From contig JAQPZY010001688.1 of the NCBI GenBank assembly GCA_029931535.1, positions 5,697,001 to 5,761,000 of the forward strand: a stretch of 64,000 nt of DNA, in the 5' to 3' direction. Numbering within the stretch: the first letter of the stretch is position 1; the number at the start of each line of letters is the position of its first letter. Under the pieces are notes generated by a model. It saw only the letters and a list, made by a program, of their open reading frames with translations, was not told the origin of the DNA and made no database searches. The position numbers were made by a program, and so were the translations under genes. This document shows, in pieces, positions 34,675-47,099 of this stretch. Source of the stretch: Margaritifera margaritifera (Eukaryota > Mollusca > Bivalvia > Unionida > Margaritiferidae).

Positions 34675-35205
34675 TCAAAGGGACTGATGCTCTATTGGCC
34701 GAAAAGAATTTCCAGGAATTCAAGATAAGACCATATCTTCTTTTTAATTGCAGAGTGTTGAAACCATCCCTGATATTCTTGAGCGATAAGAGTTTCAAAT
34801 AAGCCACTGTAGCAGTCACACTGGATGTAAGATTGGCACTATTTTCATTTAGGACAAACTGGACACCATTAGAAGAATTTTGGTGGGAAGCCCATGTAGA
34901 TATGACTATCCATTCAGGAGAATTAGTTACAAGATTTTCAATATGTTCATTGTGGCATCCATATTTAAGGTTAGATTGGCACCATTTTCATTCAGGATCA
35001 ACTAGATAATTAGTCTACTGGTGAAAACCTCATGTAGATATGACTTTCCATTTAGGAGGAATTTCAGGATGGCTGCCACGATGGCCTTAGTGGGTCATAA
35101 GACATCTTCTGATGAAAATCCAATGTTGATATGACTTTTCATCTAGGAGACGTAATTATAAGATTTTCAAGATGACCACTGTGGTGGCTATTGGATATCA
35201 AATTG
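34675..35205 (+). mobile_element. Repeat element with 146-bp core, copy D
   Basis: Left flank shared with copy B (GGGACTGATGCTCTATTGG, TCAAGATAAGACCAT, GTTGAAACCATC). About three degenerate 146-bp units follow, with CACTATTTTCATTTAGGAC and CCATTCAGGAGAA words. Non-coding. Confidence 0.75.
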
Positions 35206-35221
35206 GCACTTTAAACTAAAA

Positions 35222-35372
35222 ATATGGCACTTTATATATGTATCTCATGCTCGAAGGGCACATTATTTCATCGTGATTGTTGTTGTTCTTGTTATTAACA
35301 ATAATAACAACAATGTACAATGAAATAATGTGCCTTTTGAGAATGATATTGGCATTTAAAGTGCCATTAATA
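35222..35372. repeat. Long imperfect palindrome (hairpin), arms about 70 bp
   Basis: The left arm starts GGCACTTTATATATG and includes GGGCACATTATTTCAT and TTGTTGTTCTTGTTATT. The right arm carries the inverse: AACAATAATAACAACAA, TGAAATAATGTGCC, TTTAAAGTGCC. A MITE-like foldback or an RNA hairpin is possible. It sits at the right edge of repeat copy D. Confidence 0.8.
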
Positions 35373-35375
35373 CAT

Positions 35376-38300
35376 TATATTATTACTAAAATAGTAAAAT
35401 TAGGAAATTATGATAGTTGACTTTGTAAAACTAAAAAAAAAATCCAATGTTTCATATACATTCCACCTAAAAAGTTGCTGGAGTAAAATCCTTGACACAT
35501 TGATTTTCTTCTTTTTTTCATATTTCCATAGCAGAGGATACATGTTGCAGTAATGCTTTGAAACAAATTTGAATGTATGGTTCAGTACAGGCACAAATGT
35601 TACAAATTTATCAATTTTACTAGGCCTTTTATTTCTTTTTCTTTTAATGTGAACTTTGTATCCCTAGGATGAACTATGATTCAATTTGCTGAAGGGCATG
35701 ATCTGTGCGTTTACTTGTTCATTTAATGTACCTTTAAAAAAAGAATGTTATAATGAGTCAGTAGCATTTAGTGTCCTTTCAATTTCATCCTTTCGAGAAT
35801 TAAGTCTACTGCTAGAATGGCAACACAGATTTCCTATTTGATTTTCAGCTTTAATTTAGAGCATTAGACTACATGAATGTTGTTAAATTCTTAACTGACA
35901 ACAATCAAAACTGGGCAAAAACTCTTTGAGAACAACACAATCTTTCTGATAGGCTCATATTCAATTCAATGCTATCCCACATTAATTATTGTAACTTCTT
36001 GGATATTAAAGTGGAAGAAATCAGCATGTCATATAGAATAAACAAAATTGACCATACCCAGCCATTGGCTGCAATGACAATTCATGTTGGAATAGATAAT
36101 CCCTTTAATCAATTATCATATCTACTCAAATGCACATGAAAATATTATCCTGTGAGTGTACACATTGCCATGAGCAATTCATGACCTGCTACACAGTGTG
36201 TAGTGAAAGCTTTGGGCACAGGTATATTGCTGCTTATGATCATTAAAACTTTTTAAATTAAATTGAGTACATAAGCAATTGTTTTTATGTGTAGGACATG
36301 AAAAGGGGTACTGTGAGTGGACACTGCCGTGAGCAGTTAAAATAAACAAAGACCTAATTTATCACTGTTTATGCATCACTGCATGGTGTTAAACAGTGGA
36401 CACAATGAATACCCTGAGCTCTGGGCACAGATGTATTGCCACTTATTATCACAGAAACTAAATCAAGCATATAAGTGACCGTTTCTGTCAGTGAGACACG
36501 AAAAAGGGGCACTTTGTAAGTGCAAAACAAGGGCAAGTTGTTGGGAATAAAACCTGGAATGATGTAGAACTAAACGTCATGGCACAGAAACAAATATGGC
36601 CTGTCATGGGAATAAAACAATATGGTGTGACACAATCCTAAACTGCACTTTGTCAGCCAATCAAAGATTTTTCTCCAAGTATTGATGGTATTTGAAATAT
36701 TTTCATAATGATCATTGACAGTCTTAATGTTGAAATACTAAATACTCCCAAAATTAACGATAATTTTTATTAAGATCCTGGACAGCAACGATGTTTTACC
36801 TACAAATATTCATACAAAGCATCATTATCCACTTTCCAAGAACACAAATTTAAATTTATTTTTCAGACAGAAACTAAAGCCCTTCCTTAGAAGCACTGTA
36901 TGTAAAATAGAGACCAAGGGTTCTCCATAGCATTTTTAAAGTTGTGGTCCAGAACTCCTTCCTTGAAAAATGTTCGAGTCCCTGCCCTAACAGTAGGAGT
37001 CCTAATAACGAGACCTTTTTTCCTTGCAATAATCCAGAACATTATGTATGTACTGTTGTGTCACCAAAAAAAACGTAAGATTGTTCATGCTCATTCATTG
37101 TGAAATAGTTAGTATCATTATACAAGAATGAAAATCGAAGACAACTGAGAACAGTGATAACTGGTATTGTTTGTGATGTTACAGCCATAATAATTTTCAA
37201 TGGTTTTACCTTGCCTGTAATTTTGTTGGCAGCTAGTAGGAGTCAAGGAAGAGATTAAAGTTTCAGTTCTATATTAATCTATTTAATTAGATTACTTTGA
37301 TTTCAAATAAATAGATTTGTCAAAACACTGGAGAAAGAAACAAATGACCATATTCCATTCACTTTTTTCATTTCATCTTTAAACAACACTGCAAACTACA
37401 TTCATTTTTTTTCCTAATTAAACCTTAATATAAATAAATTACTCCACAGATGGTTTAGGAAAAAAATCCTTAAGTTTAAGGCCTTCCTCCACCACCCTCA
37501 TCAATTTTGTTAGTTTCTTGTTTTAAATGTCCATGGTCCTTGGTCTTGATACAATTATGTGATGAGAAACCATTGACATTATAGTAAAACCTGCAACAGC
37601 TAAAACAGCAAAGTCTGTAAATGAATCTGAGTACCTTCTTCACAATGCCAAGCTTTTATCCTGTAGACTCATCCCTGCAAGTGATTTTACTACCACCTTG
37701 AACTGGAAGAAGACATCCTCCATTCTTTCCCTTTTAACTACACCTGACTAACCCATATAAATTGCTCCAAGTTCTGTTAGGGCAACCTACTCATTAATCA
37801 GGCCAATCTGCAGTCTTGTGCTTGGCACCAAAGAAACTATGTAAACTTACCATCAGAAAAAAAACGAAAGTATACCTGCACATGAAAGTATCTGTTGTAC
37901 TGTCTTCTGTTGCTTCTTTCCCTGTCTTCTTGATTGATCAAATTCCATCTACACAGCGGGTTTTCCACAAGACCAATTTCTTCTTCTAGAATATAGGTCT
38001 TCATCACACATGTTTACATGAAGTTATCAGCTTCTGCAGTAATAGCAGTAGTTGTTCGAATATCTATACAAATTCCCTAGGCATTATTTATAGAATTCAA
38101 AACTGATGTTGCCACTTTCCAAATCTGAAAGTTTGACTTCAATTATCTATATAATCCCAAATGTTTTACATGTACTTGATGGGAAAGAAAGTTGTGTATT
38201 TAAAAGCACAGCAATGTCATAGTTTTATTGTTTTTTTTTCTTATTCATAATACAAAATAGTGATACTTTAAATATTGTGAATCACCAGCATGGTATGAAC

Positions 38301-38729
38301 AAAAATATCTGTTTCACTGAAATTTCATTTTGGTTAAAAAATGTTAATGATTTGTTTCACAAATGTACCACCATGTCATGTGACTCATATGGCTGACACT
38401 GTTGCTTAAGTTTGCTGGAACCAACAGAGTTTTGGAGATTAAGCCTAAATGATCAATGCCTTTTGGCAAGTAAGAGGAAATTTATATTGAATTGTTATTG
38501 ATACAGCTCAATTTAAATATTATTAAATTGTATCTATGTCAAAACACGAAATATGAAAATGCATGGGCCTTCCACAGACATCACACATGCCATAATTAGA
38601 AAAAATCAGACTGTTAAATGTTAAATGCCTCCAATCAATGTGTAATGTCCTATTTTATAGGACTATTCTGCCACCCAGACTGTCCTGAATGACCAGTCAA
38701 ATGACCAATTTAAGCAAGTATGAAAGATG

Positions 38730-38730
<1 letters not shown>
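35376..38730. other. No gene; one degenerate tandem pair
   Basis: AT-rich spacer without recognisable coding content. At 36150-36520 two diverged units of about 160 and 205 bp share GTGAGTG-ACAC, TGGGCACAG-TGTATTGC and ACATGAAAAGGGG-like phrases. Confidence 0.5.

Positions 38731-38731
<1 letters not shown>

Positions 38732-38794
<63 letters not shown>
38732..38794. repeat. (AT)n microsatellite
   Basis: Uninterrupted dinucleotide run of about 63 bp. Confidence 0.97.
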
Positions 38795-38797
<3 letters not shown>

Positions 38798-39775
38798 GTT
38801 TTGGTGAGATAAATATTGCTTTAAGTTAAGTTTAACAACTCAATCAGGACCATCTTTGTCAGATTCTCAGACAGGGACTGAAACCAATCCGATTACAGGA
38901 ATTATCTCTAATCCTTTTACACCATTACTCCAGCATCAGCAATCAAAAGCTAAGCTTATTCAGCCAAAAAAATTCGAGCAACTCGGTATATAGCAGGTGA
39001 TTTGGAATTTTATTCATTCCACTGATCCATGTTGAGGAAGATAGAACAAGAGAGAAGCTAAGATAGACATGGTTTGGTATAGAATACTAAAGAGTGTGTA
39101 TGTCAGAAAACATGAACAGAAGATCTCAGATCATTAAAACTAAATAAACATGTACATAACTGTTGAGGAGGAAACTTCAAAGTCCTTCCCTTACATAAAT
39201 TATTTACTGATAATGAATATTTATGAGAAGAAAAGGAACTTTATTTCATACACACTCTACAACCAGACCTTAATAGTTCTAATTATTCAAGATTCATGAA
39301 AAATGAAAACAGGATGCTTTCTATATTGTATCAATACACTGATACATTTTCATAACATGATCATAGCAAAGCTATATTAGTTGTTTTAATTTGTATGTAC
39401 CACTTTCTACACTGTATCAATACATTGAAGCACTTTGATAACATACTGTACTGGGCCTATACTGAGTACGTTCCTGTAAAAAAAAAGGTTTTTTTTTATA
39501 AACTTAGCCAAGGAAGGGTGTTTAATCATTTATTCAGTCTTGCAAATGTGTATTTGTATACAAGTGTTGTATATAGATGTCAAGAAGTTGTTTATATCTT
39601 GACCTATAAAACAATGACCTAACTGCCATAACAATGACGTCAAATTGTTTATTTACAAAAATACTCTGAAAGTATAATGTATCTACCTGAAGAGCATCAA
39701 TGAAGATGAACATTACATTGCTGATATCCGGGCAAATTTACAAATTTATTTATATACATGAACCGACACATGGAC

Positions 39776-39778
<3 letters not shown>

Positions 39779-39847
<69 letters not shown>
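39779..39847. repeat. (AT)n microsatellite
   Basis: Uninterrupted dinucleotide run of about 69 bp. Confidence 0.97.
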
Positions 39848-39849
<2 letters not shown>

Positions 39850-40099
39850 CATCTTTTAAGTGAAGTTTTAGCAACTAAATATAACAACAACAATGGTTTG
39901 TTCTAGCGGCAGTTTATGTAATTAATTTTACGTATTAGTAATTACCATATACCATACTGTAACCTGGGTACTATACAATAATAGCAGTTATAATTAATTA
40001 CATGTTATTGTTTCTGCTGTGTTCATTTGAGGACATACGCTCAAAATACATGGCAGGTGTAATGACTAGTTAGTTCTACAATTTAAGACGTCGACCATG

Positions 40100-40101
<2 letters not shown>

Positions 40102-40167
<66 letters not shown>
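40102..40167. repeat. (AT)n microsatellite
   Basis: Uninterrupted dinucleotide run of about 65 bp, the third within 1.5 kb. Confidence 0.97.
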
Positions 40168-40171
<4 letters not shown>

Positions 40172-41204
40172 GCTATACAGGACTAACTGGCCATTACACT
40201 AATGACAGGAGTAAACATTAAGAATTTAAGTTGATGATCCTTGAACTTAAAGTTCACGATCAAAATGTTCCAATGTGAATCTTGATATATTTCACAGCAT
40301 GAAAACGACTATTTCGTACGTAACACGATGAGTCCACTCAACAATCGCCATTGGAAAACATATAAAATTAAAACGACAGCATTATGGCCCCATAAATATG
40401 AATATTACAAACCTCACAGAAACATTCAACGGCAAGGTGGAATCTCTCAACAACTTCCGGTTAAAACAGGTTTCTTCGGATTACTTTGGACCTTTTCATT
40501 ATACCCTAACTGTGGGACAAGTGGCATTTGGCGGCTCATTACACCAAGAAAAGGGTAGCTAAAACGTTGTCGGTATGAAACTGAAAGGATTATTTTATCT
40601 TGACAGTAAAGCTTTTCAAGTAACGATTTATTCAAGCAATTTACTCCGAGTTATACTGCCATTGCATATAAAACACTTACAACTAACAGTGCAAACCTTG
40701 GGTACAACCAGCCCATACTCTTTCGGAATTGACCGATTCCTTTCTCAATTTCAAGGGCACAAAGCTACATAGGACATTTACACGAACGAGGCAAAAGCAA
40801 TACACAAAAATTTATTTTCTTTATAGAACCTACACGATGACTGGCAGTGGATATTTGCAAAACCGATACAAGAACAAATGAATAAAAGGAAAAGAAAAAA
40901 AAGAACAAGGTTGTAAGTAGTATTGATTTCATAAAGTTCCAGTCCAGGCCACAAATGACCGTCTTTTCGTTTTTTACTAACCAACACCTTACTTAGTCCC
41001 CCCCCCCCCCCAAATAATTTGACAACTACCACTACCATGCATCCGGCCAATACAAACTATATCGGCCAATACAAGCTATTCTTTTTATTTATTAAAAAAC
41101 GAAGAACCACACGATTAAAATAAAATGTTGGCTGCATGCGTCCTAGCTCGCACATTAAACGTAGAAAATAATAATACAAGAGGTTATAACCATTAATAAA
41201 AACA
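40168..41204. other. No gene recognised
   Basis: Short open frames without recognisable motifs. A C-run lies at about 40999-41011. The intervals between the three (AT)n tracts (38.8-40.1 kb) likewise hold nothing recognisable. Confidence 0.4.
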
Positions 41205-41219
41205 TTATTAAGTATAGCG

Positions 41220-42195
41220 CCATCTCCAGCCCAGTTGATCTATGTTTTGGCGTTCCACAGGGTTCTGTTCTTGGACCGGTTCTCTTCATTCTATACACTC
41301 AGCCGCTCTCAAGTGTCATAGATCGTCATCCAGTGTCTCACCAATTGTACGCTGATGACACCCAAATATACAAATCTAGCCACCCAACTGAAGTTGACGC
41401 TACCATCCAAGGTGCAGAGAGGTGTATTTTCGATGTGAAATCATGGATGACATGTAACAGGCTGCAGATGAATGATGATAAAACTGAAGCCATTCTGATT
41501 ACCACACAAAGACTTTCTCATTCACATCCTTTACCTCAAACAATAAATATCAACAACACCAACATTAAATTCACACAGTCAGTACGAAACCTAGGTGTTA
41601 CTCTAGACAGTACACTCTCATTGCACCAACATGTCATGAACATATGCAGGCTGCATACCTTGAGCTGAGACGGATCAGCTCCATTCGCAATTATCTTTCA
41701 GTTGATGCCACTAAAACACTTGTGTGTTCCTTAGTACTTTCAAGACTGGACTATTGTAACTCAATTCTATCTGGTTCATCTCAGTATATACTCCAGAAAC
41801 TTCAAAAAGTTCAAAACACAGCTGCTCGGATCATTCTTAGAGTACCACGAACAGAGCACACCTCTCACCTGCTCTGTACCCTACAATGGCTACCCATTCG
41901 ATCCAGAATCAAACACAAAATTTGTTCTCTGTGCTACGTTTCACTGACTGGCACCAGTCCAACATACCTATCTCACCTCACCCATGTGTACACACCAGCA
42001 AGATACTTACGATCCTCTTCCGACACCCGTATTCTCATTATTCCCAATACCAAAATGAAGTCATACGGACAACGTTCTTTTGCATATCAGGCCCCAGCAA
42101 CGTGGAACGAATTGCCCACTGAACTTAGACAAAAAGACACGGTGATCTCATTCAAGAGTGATCTTAAAACTCACCTATTTCGACTGCAAGAATGA
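41220..42195 (+). pseudogene. LINE reverse transcriptase, C-terminal half (frameshifted)
   Basis: RT copies the element RNA at a nicked target. Visible are FGVPQGSVLGPVLFILY (motif B region), YADDTQIY with the catalytic YADD at 41347-41358, NRLQMNDDKTEAILI and NLGVTLDSTLS. The frame shifts by one near 41650. The second frame (41644-42195) has LVLSRLDYCNSIL, NTAARIILRVPR, LHWLPI-like LQWLPIRSR, and an ATWNELPTELR block near the end. It stops at 42193-42195. Confidence 0.88.
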
Positions 42196-42372
42196 CCTAA
42201 AGACTTAATGTTTTCTTACCTTAACTATTTTAAGCATGTTTTTGTTTTCTAATTTCATGGCGTTTGTTTTTCTTTCTTTTCGTAATCATATCATTATATA
42301 TGTTTTTTTTTAGGTGTTATATAATGTTGTAAAGCGCTTAGAGCTTCTAAAGATTAGGCGCTATACAAAGTC

Positions 42373-42375
<3 letters not shown>

Positions 42376-42410
<35 letters not shown>
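42376..42410. repeat. (ATT)n tail of the LINE
   Basis: Trinucleotide run directly after the LINE 3' UTR, as expected for a CR1/L2-type tail. Confidence 0.9.
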
Positions 42411-42415
42411 CCTAC

Positions 42416-43519
42416 CTTTTGCACTCCAACATTTATAGAATTATTCCAGAAAAAAATCAAACAAATTATGTTTTGTATGTTTTGTGTATATTTTTGCACA
42501 TACAAGATCAGTAGTTACATAATGCTCCTTCCCAATTCAAGGTAAAACAAGAGATAAAAACAAAATGAAAAAGCAAAAATATTTGCTTATTGCTGGATTT
42601 CAGCCCGGTTCGTCTGGATGTGAAGCGGCCACTATTACCTTTATACCACGCAAGCGTCTCACAAAAACTTGAAATTTCTTCGTGACAATTTTATCAATGT
42701 CTATTGACGGTCAGTGAACAAATATGATAATTTTTCACTCCAGTGGAAAAATATGATATTTTTTAACTTTAGTGAAATATCACAATTATTTCACTCGGAA
42801 AATCCAGTAATTCACTGCCTAGCATAAAACAAATGAATATATTTAGTTTACAATATCTGCAAATACCACAAGACATAATGAAAAGGAATCATTTCTGAAT
42901 GTTTCGCTGACACCAAGATATATTTTTTTAAAAATGTATTCGTCAGAACGATGTGATACTCTTTACTGTCAGGATAGGACTGAATTTCGAGAACTCGTAA
43001 ATTACTACCAGATGACTCGTAATTTACGAAATAAATGATTACCATTTTGAAAACTCTGTTAAACTGTGCATTTGGAGTTTCTGTTCTACATTTACGTCAG
43101 GCAAAATTACCGCGCTGTCACAGACAATGTGAATATATATTGCTAATAAGAGAGAATTAGTTGTCGGAATCAGCAACTATAATCATAAATTACTTTTGCA
43201 ACCAACAAATCTGCTTTTTTTTTAAATCAAATAAACAGAGAAATGAATATTGTACACGCTTACTTTTTCATACAATAATACGTGAAAGTAAAACCATAGA
43301 AACCAGTAGATAAACATTACTTTGCAATGCAGTTCACTTAAATATTGTGATAGTGTCACTGTCCCTTAAATTACGACGTGTCCACCAATCTGCTCTCAAG
43401 TTTGAACTTGATGGTTTCTAAGGTCTCCGACAATTTGTATATTCTTTATCATTTTCAAGTGGCTTGGGGGTTGGGTATCATGCAAATTATATTTTCAATT
43501 GATTCCCATAGCTCGTCTG
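42416..43519. other. No gene recognised
   Basis: AT-rich spacer with no recognisable content. Confidence 0.4.
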
Positions 43520-44035
43520 ATCTTCGAGGCTATTTATAATTTCCTTCAATCTTTACACTTTCTTCCATGAAAGAAATTAAAACTTTGGCGTCGCTTTCAT
43601 CAATTTCTATCACCATACCAATGTATTTTTTTCCTTCATATAAGTCCGCAATAAAATCACCGGGGTTAGGTTTCACAGGCTGATGTGGACATGGGGATGT
43701 CACATTCTTGTCACAAGATGATGCAACCAGTGCATCAATTGAATTGGGTTGCTGTGCAACATTTTCATTGTTTGCTCTATACGAAACCTGCAGACAAACT
43801 TCTAATGGTTGCAGTCGCCATCCAATATGAATGCAAGATTAAAACATTTGGCACTGCTAAAACAGCTGTCACAAACGCAAGAAGTGGATCTTGTAATCAC
43901 TTGTCCATTTTCAACACTTGCCACTGCGTGCACTTGCATCATTATTTTAGCCCCATTGACTGCCTTAGATCGTGCTTCTACAACATCTCTGCTGGCGTCG
44001 AATTCCTCCTGAGAAACATATTGATACTTCATCTG
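43520..44035 (-). pseudogene. Unknown invertebrate repeat protein, C-terminal remnant
   Basis: The minus-strand frame from 44032 encodes KIMMQVHAVASVENGQVITR and STSCVCDSCF, a Cys-rich patch. After a frame change near 43830 it continues with CIHIGWRLQPLEV and ends with NPGDFIADLYEGKKYIGMVI and KVLISFMEES (43690-43550). The layout of a zinc-binding patch followed by a small beta-rich tail looks like that of many unannotated repeat-associated proteins. I cannot name it. It lies 0.9 kb left of the PolB fragment; a link is possible but unproven. Confidence 0.4.
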
Positions 44036-44519
44036 GCTTTCTTCAGTTCCTTCTCCCCAAGCAGCCTAACAATAATTAATACCAGTGCTTAGTAGTCTAA
44101 TGTTCCTGCCTACTAGACGTAAAACACAAACAAACAATTCTCAACACTGTAGAACTCCAATTAATGAAGAAATCTAATATTGAATGATAAAACAATTGTG
44201 GGTTTAATTGATGTAAATTATCATTTAAGTTATGTTTTGATATTAGGTACTTAACAAATGCCAGAACTACAAACAATTACATGATATATACAATTCAGCT
44301 TACCTTATGGTTATTTACGGGACAAAATCATGTAATCTACAAGTTAGATCATGTAATATATGAGTTAAATGTACATTGCTAAAATAAGCTTGTTCATATG
44401 AATCGTGGACAACACTATACAATGCATATAACACTTTGAAAATAGACCCCTATCTAACACAAAAATGTGGGCACTCGCCGCATAGATTATTTGACTGCAT
44501 TGAGATGTGGAATAAATAT

Positions 44520-44760
44520 GATTACTTACCTTAAAATCTCTGGTTTCAAAATGTCTGTCAAAAAGTTTTTCAAACCTCAGAATGGATGCAAACGACAGGA
44601 ATTATATCATAGACCTTACAAACAAAGTCAGCAAGCTTTAGTTCGCCCTTTTTGGTTGGCATTCTGGGAACATTGATTTGTAGATTACGGCCCGTAAAAT
44701 ACATTAATTTAAATTTTAATTCCCTAATAATGTGTGGCTCAATCTGAGATACCAATTATA
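44520..44760 (-). other. Possible coding remnant or exon, unknown
   Basis: Minus-strand open frame with GRNLQINVPRMPTKKGELKL and ADFVCKVYDII, followed near 44530 by a phrase like a splice donor (AAGGTAAGT). It could be an exon of the remnant to its left. No family recognised. Confidence 0.25.
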
Positions 44761-44889
44761 CATTAAAGTTGTTATATGTTTGGTCTACATTACATTCAAT
44801 ACCAAGACAGTTATTGACATATCAACCGGGTCGTTGGATTAACATGTTCACAATTTGGTTTACAAAATGCTAAAAAAATTAAACTGAAT

Positions 44890-45704
44890 TCAATATATCT
44901 ATTAATTCCTATGAAACGTTAGACAAACTTATGAAACCAGTTAGAATGACAGGACTTGAAAGAGATAGTCACGTAGATACACTAACGGTGTTTGATGGAA
45001 ACAATCGCCATTCTTGTGGAATAAAGGATTTGCCAAAATTAATTTCATCCCATGTAAGCAAAAGGATTGACAAAAAATAGTTTTGCAAGAAGTGTCAGAA
45101 TTTTTTTATTATGAATTATCATTACAAACACAAAAATGATGCAGTAAAATAGATAACACGATATATAGTGCATAACAGTGGTTCTTTTATTAAAATTAAA
45201 AAATACATCTTTTATTAAAATTCAATAATACAATCACAGACTAAAAGTTCCATTTGCGATTTTGAAAGAAATATGGAGCCAATAATTGGCTGTACACAAA
45301 AACCGAAAAACATCATGGAGAATAAAAACAACAAAATACATACCACTAAGATTTTGTCTTTACATTAAATCAATTCACAAAGGCTACGAGCTTGTAGTTT
45401 ATAGAGGAACAGACCGCATACATAAATTTTACGAGTATTTGTAGTTAATTTCAGAAACTGTTAATGACAAATTAAGACCAAGAAACGTTTCTAAAATAAT
45501 ATTCACTAATGAGAATAAGAAGCATTATAAATCCACCAACACATGTCATATTTGCTGAAAAAACTGGAACATATAGAGGTCCTGAACATAGAGAGTGTAA
45601 TTGAAGTTATTAATATCCTAAATATATACAACTAATTATTCATAATTGGTCTAGATACGATTCTCATCTGATTGTTAAGACTGTAGGAGCAATAATACCA
45701 AAGA

Positions 45705-45756
<52 letters not shown>

Positions 45757-46277
45757 CATTTCGTGTAGTAAGGAATTTATAGAAACATTTTGGGAAAAGA
45801 AGGCAAAGAAGTTTTTATAAAGGAACATTCAGATTCATAGATAGTTGAAGAATTATGAATCAGTCATTAGAGCAATATCCTAAACATCTAAATGATGATA
45901 AAATCGAGGAAACAATAAAACATTTTAGTGCGGCCGAAGGCGACAGCTCAATTAACATGGAACTAAACTATTTAAGAAAAAATTATCCGTCCAAAAATAT
46001 GGGTGCTTTTAAAAGGCTTAATTAAAGCAGTTACCACCAATATAAATATTTTATTCAACCCTCAATTGATCAGGAATTAACGAAGCGGATTATCAGTATA
46101 TTAATAGTGCCATAAAACATTTCAAATCGAATTCACTTGGTGATCTTCATAACTACTATGTAAAGAAAGATACCTTAATGTCATGTGACATTTTTGAATT
46201 TAGAAATGTATGCGTGAATAATTACAATCAAGATAAAGCACATTATTTTCGTGGAAATGGACTAGTAAAATTGGAAC

Positions 46278-46278
<1 letters not shown>
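44890..46278 (+). pseudogene. Protein-primed type DNA polymerase B, N-terminal half (broken)
   Basis: Resembles PolB of Polinton/Maverick and adintovirus-type elements, which replicate the element DNA. Pieces in order: an N-terminal block near 44895-45085 (DTLTVFDGNNRHSCGIKDLP then KLISSHVSKRIDKK and FCKKCQNFF); a block from 45350 with YELVVYRGTDRIHKFYEYL and the metal-binding-like CHIC...TYRGPEHRECN region (about 45540-45600); a YDSHLIVK exonuclease-like motif near 45655; a poly-T interruption; then a 3'-5' exonuclease tail at 46090-46270 (SNSLGDLHNYYVKKDTLMSC then DIFEFRNVC and AHYF). At least four frame changes and several stops are present. It ends at an (AT)n run. Confidence 0.8.
45707..45749. 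repeat. Poly-T tract inside the PolB remnant
   Basis: About 43 T residues followed by A7. It interrupts the PolB remnant and may be the end of a small reverse-transcribed insertion or slippage. Confidence 0.9.

Positions 46279-46280
<2 letters not shown>

Positions 46281-46356
<76 letters not shown>
46281..46356. repeat. (AT)n microsatellite at the end of PolB N-half
   Basis: Uninterrupted dinucleotide run of about 76 bp exactly where PolB similarity stops. Confidence 0.97.
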
Positions 46357-46360
<4 letters not shown>

Positions 46361-46559
46361 ATTTGTAAAATGTATTTCTTTCTCAGGTTGCCCTTTCTAC
46401 GGGAATGTAACTTTCCATTTAAATATCGTAAATGAAAACAGTTAACATTTAAACAATCAATAGTTAAATATTTACCTTTTATAACTTTGTCAATTATAGC
46501 TTCACAGTTTGCCTTGTACCCCTTGGCACGCTTCGGATGGCTTTACTCTTCTCTAAAAT

Positions 46560-47099
46560 ATCTTTCCCTTTTATCTTCGTTCCATTTTATAATAAAATTT
46601 TTTTTTTAAAACTCTTCAATATTTTGCATTTCAGTGTTATAAATTTTTTTCTCAATTGCATTTTTGATTATCTCTTTCCTCTTGTAACTATCATATTAAA
46701 TTCTTCATGACTTATTTCATTATCGTTTATTGCTTTGCTAATGATATCATCAATACTGATTAATTTACTTATAACAGATTACAATCTCATCATGTTTAAA
46801 ACTTTACTGTATACTAGCTTGTCTTTCAAAGCTTTTGCAACATGACCTAGTAAAGTTGCGCCAAACCCAAAACCAGCTACCACAACACCCATTCCACCTG
46901 ATGCAGTTGCCTTACTAACCTATATCCAGTTTAAAACTTGTATGCAGTTTTGTACTTTTTTCTAACACCTCTGTAATATTCGATCTCTTTAACCAAATCA
47001 TTTCTAATTTCTTTGATTTGTATAAACCCAAAAATAAGTCCGTTATCTGTAGGTGGTAATATCTGATGCATTGGTGGTGCAGTTGGCATTTTTTTCTCT
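46560..47099 (-). pseudogene. Conserved-looking small protein of the PolB region (unknown function)
   Basis: Minus-strand remnant starting at ATG 47097-47099: MPTAPPMHQILPPTDNGL, then VKEIEYYRGVRKKYKTAYK, a small-residue/Gly-rich hydrophobic segment (GMGVVVAGFGFGATLLG, about 46890-46840), then a helical charged part (SIDDIISKAINDNEISHEEF, about 46760-46700). Stops and frame changes lie between the parts. The layout suggests a small membrane-associated protein: Pro-rich start, helix, Gly-rich hydrophobic stretch, coiled coil. From memory, proteins of this layout occur with PolB elements in corals and molluscs; I could not verify this. Confidence 0.5.

Larger units (their letters stand above)
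41205..42415 (+). mobile_element. 5'-truncated LINE, CR1/L2-like
   Basis: 3' end of a non-LTR retrotransposon: the RT palm onward, a C-terminal domain, a short 3' UTR ending in GTAAAGCGCTTAGAGC and GGCGCTATACAA phrases, then (ATT)n. That 3' tail style and the protein are typical of the CR1/L2 group. The abrupt start in the middle of RT near 41205 is the usual outcome of incomplete target-primed reverse transcription. Confidence 0.88.

Noticed and set aside
40328..40558. 76-codon plus-strand frame
   Set aside because: No motif, no repeat copy in the window and no supporting context. Probably chance.
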